A stretch of 64,000 bases of DNA from Mucilaginibacter arboris (GTDB lineage Bacteria; Bacteroidota; Bacteroidia; Sphingobacteriales; Sphingobacteriaceae): contig NZ_WPIK01000007.1 of the NCBI RefSeq assembly GCF_009754915.1, positions 124,001 through 188,000 of the forward strand. The letters are read 5' to 3'. Below the pieces are notes generated by a model. The model worked only from the letters and a program-made list of their open reading frames with translations, was not told the DNA's origin and did no database searches. Of this stretch, positions 8,372 to 18,400 are shown in pieces. The position numbers were made by a program, and so were the translations under genes. The stretch's first letter is position 1. Every line of letters begins with the position of its first letter.

Positions 8372-8833
8372 ATGCGGCCAAGAATTTACATAGATACTTC
8401 TGTTATTGGTGGATATTATGGTGAAGAATTTGAGGATTCAACAAAGCGTTTATTCGACAGGATTTACAACAAAGATTTTGATGTTTATTTTTCGGAAGTT
8501 AATGAAACGGAGCTAAGCCTTGCGCCTCAACATATTCAAAATGTGAAAAATTTTAGTCCTGTAGAATGTTATCATTATGTTGATCTTAATTCTGATGCAA
8601 AAATACTTGCTGAAACTTACATTTTTGATAAGGCTTTAGGTAAAGCAAGTACAAATGATGCTTATCATATTGCAATTGCATCTGTAAACAGATTAGATTG
8701 TTTGGTAAGCTGGAACTTTAAACATATTGTTAATTTTGATAAGATTAAACAGTTTAATTCGATTAATTTAAAATTAGGCTATCCTTTAATTGATATCAGA
8801 ACTCCTTTAGAATTTTTAAAATATGAAGACTAA
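8372..8833 (+). CDS. PIN domain protein, VapC-like putative ribonuclease toxin
   Basis: PIN domains are metal-dependent ribonucleases. The N-terminal acidic motif IYIDTSVIGGYY, the mid Glu (VNETELSLA), the third motif STNDAYHIAIAS and the C-terminal LVSWNFKHIVNFDK together give a complete PIN active-site pattern in 153 residues. The neighbouring small ORF starts 11 bases before this gene stops and could be the antitoxin, in toxin-first order. RNA target and actual toxicity are unknown. Confidence 0.85.
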   Translation: MRPRIYIDTSVIGGYYGEEFEDSTKRLFDRIYNKDFDVYFSEVNETELSLAPQHIQNVKNFSPVECYHYVDLNSDAKILAETYIFDKALGKASTNDAYHIAIASVNRLDCLVSWNFKHIVNFDKIKQFNSINLKLGYPLIDIRTPLEFLKYED

Positions 8834-8972
8834 AACAGAAAAAACATTTGATACAGTTGCATTTTTTAGGGCAATCAAAGAAAAGTTAGCAGCAAGGATG
8901 GAAGGTATGACTTTAGAGCAGCAGAAAGATTTTATGCGAAAAGTTAGAGAAGGGGAAATAAAAATTGCATAG
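8823..8972 (+). CDS. 49-residue protein overlapping the PIN gene; putative antitoxin
   Basis: An ATG at 8823 overlaps the PIN stop by 11 bases (ATGAAGACTAA), a translational-coupling arrangement. The peptide is mostly charged helix (FFRAIKEKLAARMEG, QQKDFMRKVREGEIKIA), typical of small antitoxins. No known DNA-binding motif is evident, and it was found by reading the overlap rather than by similarity. Confidence 0.55.
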   Translation: MKTKTEKTFDTVAFFRAIKEKLAARMEGMTLEQQKDFMRKVREGEIKIA

Positions 8973-9093
8973 AAATTTCTTTCAAAACATATTGATTTTT
9001 ATCCCTTAAAAGCAGCATTTATACAAAACCCTGCAATCTTACCTCAACAACCAAACCCAAACCCCTAATTTCGCAGCAGCTAATGCTGTTTTT

Positions 9094-10149
9094 ATGATCT
9101 CTTTTTTTGAAGCTTCCCTTGCCCAACTTTCCATCCACCGCGTGGGCAATAAATTGCAGGATGAATTTTATGTTTTATCGGAAGCGCCCGTTCCGAAGTT
9201 GGACGAAACGCTGAACAAACTATTGATGCAGTACTTTTTAAGTCCGTATGAAAAGGTGAACGAACGCTATCGCCTGCATCATTCCAGCGGGGATTTAAAC
9301 CTGAACGAAGTTTATCATTTTGTATCTGCTATTTTTGAGCAGCCTGAAAACTTCCACCAAAACAGCGAGCAGTTGGCTAAATATTTATACGATGTTTCCA
9401 ATCACCCCAAAATCAAATCTGGTGAATTGTATGTGGCTTTGTTTAAAGATTTACAATTGGACGGCGAACTGCTGGATGCCATTGGCATTTTTAAATCGGA
9501 AACAAAAGAAACCTATTTAAAAGTTTACCCTGAGCAAAGCGGTTTTGGCCTGAGTTATGAGCAGGAAGCCATTAATATCAGCAAATTGGATAAAGGCTGT
9601 TTGATCTTCAATACCGAAAAGGAGCAAGGTTACCAGGTTGCCGTAATCGATCAAACCAACCGCAACACCGAAGCGGTTTACTGGAAAGATGATTTCCTGA
9701 AACTGAAAATCCGCAATGATAATTACAACCAGACGCAGCAGGTTTTGGGCGTTTACAAAAGTTTTGTAACGAATAAACTGGACTCAGAATTTGAAGTTTC
9801 TAAAGCAGATAAAATCGATCTGCTGAATAAATCCATCAATTACTTTAAAGAAAAAGAACAGTTTGACCTGGAAGAATTTTCCAAGGAAGTCATTGGCAAC
9901 GAACAAGGCATCGCTTCATTTTTAGATTATAAAAAGAGCTTTGAAGAAGAATTTGAAACGCCGGTCGATGATTCTTTTGCTATTTCTGATGCGGCCGTTA
10001 AAAAGCAATCGCGCGTTTACAAAAGCATTTTAAAGCTGGATAAGAATTTTCATGTTTATATTCACGGCCGTAAAGAACTGGTAGAAAAAGGTTTTGATGA
10101 TGATAAAGGCATGAACTTTTACAAGCTGTATTTTAAGGAGGAAGCGTAA
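9094..10149 (+). CDS. Nucleoid-associated protein, NdpA/YejK family
   Basis: The 351 residues match the 37-kDa nucleoid-associated protein family, whose members bind DNA but have a poorly defined role. Recognisable features are the N-terminal IHRVGNKLQDE, a central region with KSGELYVALFKDLQLDGELLDAIGIFKSETKETYL, and the late VYKSILKLDKNFHVYIHGRKELVEKGFD. It is cytoplasmic, with no signal or membrane segment. It stands alone. The ATG at 9094 is the first that gives the usual family N-terminus. Confidence 0.87.
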   Translation: MISFFEASLAQLSIHRVGNKLQDEFYVLSEAPVPKLDETLNKLLMQYFLSPYEKVNERYRLHHSSGDLNLNEVYHFVSAIFEQPENFHQNSEQLAKYLYDVSNHPKIKSGELYVALFKDLQLDGELLDAIGIFKSETKETYLKVYPEQSGFGLSYEQEAINISKLDKGCLIFNTEKEQGYQVAVIDQTNRNTEAVYWKDDFLKLKIRNDNYNQTQQVLGVYKSFVTNKLDSEFEVSKADKIDLLNKSINYFKEKEQFDLEEFSKEVIGNEQGIASFLDYKKSFEEEFETPVDDSFAISDAAVKKQSRVYKSILKLDKNFHVYIHGRKELVEKGFDDDKGMNFYKLYFKEEA

Positions 10150-10204
10150 AAATTAAACAACTGCTTGGGGTTTTTAGGGTAGAAGTGAAGTTTTCGTTTT
10201 GTTT

Positions 10205-11491
10205 TTAATGCTGTTTTATTTTAGCCGGATTTATAATTTCAACAGTTACGTTAGGCGGATAAGCAAAGTAATGCCATGCTGCTTCTGCTTTTGCCTGGTT
10301 AAAATGGCCGTTAAATACCACAAACCGGTATTTCAGCACATAATCATTTCCCGGGGTTAGTAGCCAGTCTTTATCTTTGGTTGGAGAAAAATTAGCGTAA
10401 ACATCACCACGGCCATTCATATCAGATTTCCATACTCTTAAAGGTTCCGGGAAATTGTAGTTGGTGGGGAATGACATCATCACTGCACCTGCATATTCCT
10501 GGTCGATCTGGCCTTGTACAATTACCCAGCGCGCTTTGCTGCCATCTGCTTCATCCCGTGTTTTCCCTTCAGAAGTTAGCATCATACTGTTTTTACCATC
10601 CCATTTTTCGGTGGCACGCCATCCGAGGCCGCCATAGCGATAAGCTAAAAGCTTAACTGCACTCTCTAAACAATTCAACTGTATGGTAATATCGGCAATA
10701 TAATAATCCGCAGTAGTTGCAGGCTGATAAATGCGTACAGACTGCAATTCGTTTAAAGCTACTTTTTCTTTTTCCGGGCCTTGCTTTTTAAACGCAATAT
10801 GTTGCTGCAAAACCTGAAAATCAGCATAAACAGCACCACTGGTTAACGAGGTGAAATTTGCAAAGCGCACAGTTCCCTGCTTTTCTTTCAGGTTTCAGAA
10901 ATCTACTGTATCACCTTCAAAATAAGTATGTGTCCAGGGGTCCCACAAACCAAAATGGTGGTAATGGTCGGGCGCACCTATCCGGGTTAACCTTTGTCCT
11001 TTAGGAGACCATAGCGGATGGATAAAGCCACTTCTTTTAAAAACAGTATCTACACCTGCCGGAGGATAAACGGTTTTGTAATTATATCGTAACAGGTTTT
11101 TATGATTTGCTGTAATGGTTACATAACCGCTGTCTTTTACTATTTGGATAGCTTCTTTTACTTCGGGCGTGCGGGCTTTTACCAGTTCATAGCGATGTTT
11201 TCCGGGATTAGCGTTTGCTTTTACTAAAAAAAATAAAAAGCGCCGGCCTTTATTTTCTATTTGAAAAGGGATAACGTTTCGTTTGTTACCAGCTATTTCA
11301 AACAAGTTAATCGCAGAATCAGGAATGGTGGTTATTTTATCCAGGTCAACACTTACAGGCACAGCAATATTTTCAGTTTTACCATCAAGGTTAACCATTA
11401 AAACAGCAATTTTTTGTGCCTCTGCCGGCAAAGTAATAAGCAGGACAAAAGCCATAAAAAAGAAGCTTTTAAACAACTTTATGTAATCCAT
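10205..11491 (-). pseudogene. PmoA-like (DUF6807) secreted protein gene interrupted by an in-frame TGA
   Basis: Two minus-strand ORFs (11491-10895 and 10870-10205) are in the same reading frame and are separated only by a TGA at 10895-10897. The first half has a signal peptide ending PAEAQ and the family motif RIGAPDHYHHFGLWDPWTHTYF followed by EGDTVDF. The next codon is TGA where related proteins continue ...DFWNL. The second half carries on with NLKEKQGTVRFANFTSLTSG and runs to a normal end. TGG to TGA is one base change, so this looks like a recent nonsense mutation or a sequencing error. The full protein would be 428 residues. The family is named after a methane-oxygenase annotation but is generally a secreted carbohydrate-locus protein. 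Confidence 0.85.
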
Positions 11492-11596
11492 TTTTTAAGG
11501 GTTTGGTAGTTGATGCTATCAAAAGTATTTAAATAGTTGCTTCTGATTTTTCTAAAGTAGAAAATTAAGGTTGATTTGTAACATTTGAAATAAGGA

Positions 11597-11648
11597 TGCT
11601 TCTTTTAGTATCCATTTTTTTAAATTATTTGCCTGTAAAAGAAGCATG
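11597..11648. repeat. Facing pair of TGCTTCTTTTA half-sites
   Basis: GATGCTTCTTTTAG and TGTAAAAGAAGCATGG form an inverted pair around an AT-rich loop. A further half-site, TAAAAGAAGCATGA at 11782-11795, contains the ATG chosen as the cupin start. Confidence 0.6.
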
Positions 11649-11790
11649 GACAGTTTAATTTCTTCACCTGCATGGTAAAACCATATTGTTTTTTAATATT
11701 TATATCATCAGATGGAAAGCACAAGGAAGTATAATAGGACGGATAAGTTGCAGCCATCCTCGAATAACAAAAAACCTAAATAAAAGAAGC

Positions 11791-12372
11791 ATGAACAGGA
11801 CCCGGTTTTTATCATTGCTCGGTTTATCGTCTTTTACGCTATTCAATATAAAAACAATGGCAGAAAATATAGTTAAACCTGAAACTCATTTTTTTAAAGA
11901 TGATGGCATTATCCCTAACAGCCAATATCCGCTGCTGCATTATCAAAAAGCTTTTACAGCAACCGGTCCGGCTGGGGCAAGCTGGCTGGAACAACATTTT
12001 GCCCAATATAAATGGACCAATTCCTGGCGCAACGGCGTTTATCCGTTTCATCATTACCACAGCACCTCGCACGAAGTTTTAGGCATTTACAACGGCTCAG
12101 CCTTGCTGCATTTAGGCGGAGAAAGAGGACAAAAAGTTAAGGTTGAAGCCGGAGATATTATCGTAATCCCGGCTGGAGTTGGCCATAAAAATTTAGGCAG
12201 CAGTACTGATTTTGGTGTGGTTGGCGCGTACCCGGATGGAAGAAGCTGGGATGTAATGAGAGGACAACCTGGCGAAAGGCCAAAAGCGGATGAACGGATT
12301 GCGGCCTTGCCGGTTCCTGATTTTGACCCGTTTTTGGGGAAAGCGGGTGGTTTGGTTGGGCTTTGGACGTAA
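11791..12372 (+). CDS. Cupin domain protein, YjlB-like
   Basis: A single-domain cupin of 193 residues. The metal-binding pattern is visible as HHYHSTSHEVLGIYNGSALL (cupin motif 1) and VEAGDIIVIPAGVGHKNLG (motif 2). The N-terminus (RTRFLSLLGLSSFTLFN) resembles a weak export signal. I use the ATG at 11791, where this signal begins; the longer frame opens at 11686 with sequence lacking family features. The substrate is unknown. Its TAA stop (12370-12372) shares its last base with the first degenerate CRISPR repeat, so cupin transcripts could run into the array. Confidence 0.85.
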   Translation: MNRTRFLSLLGLSSFTLFNIKTMAENIVKPETHFFKDDGIIPNSQYPLLHYQKAFTATGPAGASWLEQHFAQYKWTNSWRNGVYPFHHYHSTSHEVLGIYNGSALLHLGGERGQKVKVEAGDIIVIPAGVGHKNLGSSTDFGVVGAYPDGRSWDVMRGQPGERPKADERIAALPVPDFDPFLGKAGGLVGLWT

Positions 12373-12416
12373 TTGTGATTTGCTTTGGTTATTTGAATTA
12401 CTGATATTAACCCAAT
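12372..12416 (+). repeat. Degenerate terminal CRISPR repeat
   Basis: Aligned to the consensus, it has A for the first G, GGTTA in place of CATTC in the middle, one T lost from the ATATTTAA run and a final T for C. Degeneration at one end normally marks the oldest, adaptation-distal end. Its first base is the last base of the cupin stop codon. Confidence 0.9.
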
Positions 12417-15400
12417 AAAGGCTAAAATCCTATGCTGGCCATTATAGTTGTGATTTGCTTTCATTCTTTGAATTACTGATATTTAACCCAACCCGAAGTA
12501 AAACCGCTGGAAGAACTAAAATGTTGTGATTTGCTTTCATTCTTTGAATTACTGATATTTAACCCAACAATAAGGACGACGTAAAAAAATGGCAAATTGT
12601 TGTGATTTGCTTTCATTCTTTGAATTACTGATATTTAACCCAACGCAACTCAAAGCGAGCCTTACACTTATCGGGTTGTGATTTGCTTTCATTCTTTGAA
12701 TTACTGATATTTAACCCAACTTACCCTAATCCTGTTAGTTACCAATGGTAGTTGTGATTTGCTTTCATTCTTTGAATTACTGATATTTAACCCAACGATG
12801 AAGTAATAAGCGACGAACCGCAAGGGTTGTGATTTGCTTTCATTCTTTGAATTACTGATATTTAACCCAACAGAAATTGCTGCCGAAGAAAAGATTAAAT
12901 CGTTGTGATTTGCTTTCATTCTTTGAATTACTGATATTTAACCCAACAATTGATGAAGGCTGTAAACATGCGGTATTGTTGTGATTTGCTTTCATTCTTT
13001 GAATTACTGATATTTAACCCAACTTAATTATCCGCAGCAATATGTTTCCGATGGTTGTGATTTGCTTTCATTCTTTGAATTACTGATATTTAACCCAACG
13101 TTCAATTGGTACATCGAATCCGATAGCTTGTTGTGATTTGCTTTCATTCTTTGAATTACTGATATTTAACCCAACACCAACTGCAATAACCTCATTATTG
13201 CCATAGTTGTGATTTGCTTTCATTCTTTGAATTACTGATATTTAACCCAACTATATAACAAATGACATAGGTACTTATTTTGTTGTGATTTGCTTTCATT
13301 CTTTGAATTACTGATATTTAACCCAACGCAGCCAACATAGTTAACCAATCAAATAGCGTTGTGATTTGCTTTCATTCTTTGAATTACTGATATTTAACCC
13401 AACCTTTATTAGCAAAATCACCAAGTGTTCCTGGTTGTGATTTGCTTTCATTCTTTGAATTACTGATATTTAACCCAACTCAAAAAGATTTTAGTGCGCA
13501 AATTATACAGTTGTGATTTGCTTTCATTCTTTGAATTACTGATATTTAACCCAACTAGGGTACGCGTTACCATCGCAACCTATATGTTGTGATTTGCTTT
13601 CATTCTTTGAATTACTGATATTTAACCCAACTGCACACTTGCGAAACCAACCAGCGCAGGTGTTGTGATTTGCTTTCATTCTTTGAATTACTGATATTTA
13701 ACCCAACAAGTGTTTTTTCATTTCCATACACCAAAGCGTTGTGATTTGCTTTCATTCTTTGAATTACTGATATTTAACCCAACATTAGAAATTAAATCTT
13801 TATTGCAAGGTATGTTGTGATTTGCTTTCATTCTTTGAATTACTGATATTTAACCCAACCACTTCTATTGCATTTATGCCGTTGTTTACGTTGTGATTTG
13901 CTTTCATTCTTTGAATTACTGATATTTAACCCAACATATAATGAACAAGCAAAAAACGGTCGCTGGTTGTGATTTGCTTTCATTCTTTGAATTACTGATA
14001 TTTAACCCAACGTTGCCAGGCGTTTTGCCCCGGTAGATATTGTTGTGATTTGCTTTCATTCTTTGAATTACTGATATTTAACCCAACAAGTGGGCCAAAA
14101 TGGATTTAATAGACCGGGTTGTGATTTGCTTTCATTCTTTGAATTACTGATATTTAACCCAACCTAAACGATGTTTATACACCTACAGCAGACGTTGTGA
14201 TTTGCTTTCATTCTTTGAATTACTGATATTTAACCCAACTATTTTGGTTCCGGTTAATTATTCTTCTGTGTTGTGATTTGCTTTCATTCTTTGAATTACT
14301 GATATTTAACCCAACAACGATTACTGTACGGGCGATTTTGATACGGTTGTGATTTGCTTTCATTCTTTGAATTACTGATATTTAACCCAACAAGATTTAC
14401 ACGAATACCAGATAACGGGTAGTTGTGATTTGCTTTCATTCTTTGAATTACTGATATTTAACCCAACAATGCGTTGTTTATAAGCACGCCGCGTGGCGTT
14501 GTGATTTGCTTTCATTCTTTGAATTACTGATATTTAACCCAACCAAACTTGAAATCACATCCGCAGGACTTCCGTTGTGATTTGCTTTCATTCTTTGAAT
14601 TACTGATATTTAACCCAACTGCCGCTTATTGGCTGGCATCTGCTTGCAAGTTGTGATTTGCTTTCATTCTTTGAATTACTGATATTTAACCCAACTATTG
14701 CCAGGCGATGGCAAGCCATTTATTCGTTGTGATTTGCTTTCATTCTTTGAATTACTGATATTTAACCCAACTGCTGCCGGACGCTGCAATAAAAAGCAGT
14801 AGTTGTGATTTGCTTTCATTCTTTGAATTACTGATATTTAACCCAACCAATCAAAGGAAACTTAGCAACGTTTTTTGGTTGTGATTTGCTTTCATTCTTT
14901 GAATTACTGATATTTAACCCAACTTTCACATGGGCAACCCACCACATTCACGGTTGTGATTTGCTTTCATTCTTTGAATTACTGATATTTAACCCAACTT
15001 GAAGTTTCAAACCTGATTTCAGAAGCTGGTTGTGATTTGCTTTCATTCTTTGAATTACTGATATTTAACCCAACTCATAATTTTGCTATGTTGTATAGTG
15101 CTGGTTGTGATTTGCTTTCATTCTTTGAATTACTGATATTTAACCCAACGATATAACGTTTTGTACCGTCTTGTTTGGGTTGTGATTTGCTTTCATTCTT
15201 TGAATTACTGATATTTAACCCAACACGAACAGTTGCCAATGCTTACAGACTGGGGTTGTGATTTGCTTTCATTCTTTGAATTACTGATATTTAACCCAAC
15301 ATGTAGTTTTTTTATATAATACTCCAACTAATTGTGATTTGCTTTCATTCTTTGAATTACTGATATTTAACCCAACTAAATAAGATGAATCAACCCAGTA

Positions 15401-18400
15401 AGCATGTTGTGATTTGCTTTCATTCTTTGAATTACTGATATTTAACCCAACGGTATCAAACTTGTTAAGTGGGGTACAATAGTTGTGATTTGCTTTCATT
15501 CTTTGAATTACTGATATTTAACCCAACTGACCCTCGTTACTTTTAACCAGGGCTTTGGTTGTGATTTGCTTTCATTCTTTGAATTACTGATATTTAACCC
15601 AACAGATAAAAAAGCCGGCGAGATCAGCGCCGAGTTGTGATTTGCTTTCATTCTTTGAATTACTGATATTTAACCCAACCAACCTCAATTCCAAATGTTT
15701 ATTCCACTAGTTGTGATTTGCTTTCATTCTTTGAATTACTGATATTTAACCCAACGCTCCATATTATACTTCATTTTACTTTGTAGTTGTGATTTGCTTT
15801 CATTCTTTGAATTACTGATATTTAACCCAACTGGAAGACTACATGCAATTCCTGAGAAATAGTTGTGATTTGCTTTCATTCTTTGAATTACTGATATTTA
15901 ACCCAACCCAAAGCAGAATCTGATAAATCGCTATAATGTTGTGATTTGCTTTCATTCTTTGAATTACTGATATTTAACCCAACACTTCTGTTCATAATTG
16001 CATTATTAAATGTGTTGTGATTTGCTTTCATTCTTTGAATTACTGATATTTAACCCAACGTGATAAAATCGAAGGTATATTATCATAGTGTTGTGATTTG
16101 CTTTCATTCTTTGAATTACTGATATTTAACCCAACCCATGATGTGTAAGGTTGTTTAAGGTTATTGTTGTGATTTGCTTTCATTCTTTGAATTACTGATA
16201 TTTAACCCAACTGGTTGTTTTGATACCTCCGGCAGAACTTGGTTGTGATTTGCTTTCATTCTTTGAATTACTGATATTTAACCCAACAAAATTGCAAGAG
16301 TACCTCAACCAATCGGAGTTGTGATTTGCTTTCATTCTTTGAATTACTGATATTTAACCCAACCGCGGTTTTCAAAATCATCCGTTAACAACTGTTGTGA
16401 TTTGCTTTCATTCTTTGAATTACTGATATTTAACCCAACAAGTACCTATGTCATTTGATATGTAGGATAGTTGTGATTTGCTTTCATTCTTTGAATTACT
16501 GATATTTAACCCAACCCTGCTAATTCTCTTTATCATATTAAGTATGTTGTGATTTGCTTTCATTCTTTGAATTACTGATATTTAACCCAACTTTGTGGCC
16601 GGCAAACCCTTTGCAATTACTGTTGTGATTTGCTTTCATTCTTTGAATTACTGATATTTAACCCAACAATGTACCAAAACAGCGCGTTCCAATACGCGTT
16701 GTGATTTGCTTTCATTCTTTGAATTACTGATATTTAACCCAACACTGATCAGCACCAGGTAAAAGGCAACTTGTTGTGATTTGCTTTCATTCTTTGAATT
16801 ACTGATATTTAACCCAACATACACAAAATAAAAAATATGCTGGCCGTAGTTGTGATTTGCTTTCATTCTTTGAATTACTGATATTTAACCCAACACGCTG
16901 CACGCGAGAACCAAAGCACAAGTTGTTGTGATTTGCTTTCATTCTTTGAATTACTGATATTTAACCCAACGTCTGCATGTGTTGGTAAAAACTTCATCAA
17001 GTTGTGATTTGCTTTCATTCTTTGAATTACTGATATTTAACCCAACATATCCAAAAATATTTACCCTTTATCAAGTGTTGTGATTTGCTTTCATTCTTTG
17101 AATTACTGATATTTAACCCAACTGGATTGGTCGCGAGCTGTTTTGATTACCGTTGTGATTTGCTTTCATTCTTTGAATTACTGATATTTAACCCAACTTT
17201 ATGCTTGATCTGATACAACCATTGCTTGTTGTGATTTGCTTTCATTCTTTGAATTACTGATATTTAACCCAACATTAGAATTTACGCGAAAAGCGAAAGG
17301 CATGTTGTGATTTGCTTTCATTCTTTGAATTACTGATATTTAACCCAACGTCTTGTTTCAAAGCCCATTTAAAAAAGAAGTTGTGATTTGCTTTCATTCT
17401 TTGAATTACTGATATTTAACCCAACCATAGCGTTACCGGAAATGCGAGCATCATCGTTGTGATTTGCTTTCATTCTTTGAATTACTGATATTTAACCCAA
17501 CCATGGACGGAAAAGGGGTTTTGAATGCGGAGTTGTGATTTGCTTTCATTCTTTGAATTACTGATATTTAACCCAACTTCTGTATTTTTCATAAGCTTCT
17601 TTGCTTTGTTGTGATTTGCTTTCATTCTTTGAATTACTGATATTTAACCCAACGATAAAAAATACCATGTTTTACACGATTTGTTGTGATTTGCTTTCAT
17701 TCTTTGAATTACTGATATTTAACCCAACTGTTCAAAAAGATAATCTATTTCAGGTTAAGTTGTGATTTGCTTTCATTCTTTGAATTACTGATATTTAACC
17801 CAACATTATGGTCTTTCAGAACCCTGATCCTTTGTTGTGATTTGCTTTCATTCTTTGAATTACTGATATTTAACCCAACTAAGGCAACCAATAAATAAAA
17901 GGCGATAATGTTGTGATTTGCTTTCATTCTTTGAATTACTGATATTTAACCCAACATTTGAGCTGCTGCTCATCATCATCAGTATGTTGTGATTTGCTTT
18001 CATTCTTTGAATTACTGATATTTAACCCAACTTTCCCATAACATGGGGTTATCATACTGCTGTTGTGATTTGCTTTCATTCTTTGAATTACTGATATTTA
18101 ACCCAACCATCAGGCACGAGCTTAATACTTGAATCTTGTTGTGATTTGCTTTCATTCTTTGAATTACTGATATTTAACCCAACTTTTTCATTTTCTAAGT
18201 CTTTGAATTTCGGTTGTGATTTGCTTTCATTCTTTGAATTACTGATATTTAACCCAACAAAAACCCAATTTTCGCCAACGCGGTATTTGTTGTGATTTGC
18301 TTTCATTCTTTGAATTACTGATATTTAACCCAACGTACTTGAAAAAATAACCCTGAAGTTTGTAGTTGTGATTTGCTTTCATTCTTTGAATTACTGATAT

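Noticed and set aside
10205-10870. Treating the C-terminal half of the PmoA-like gene as an independent gene
   Set aside because: It is in the same frame as the upstream half with only a TGA between, and its apparent start is a GTG within the domain.
10895-10897. TGA as selenocysteine or recoded codon
   Set aside because: TGA ends other genes here normally and no recoding element is evident; a nonsense change of a Trp codon is simpler.
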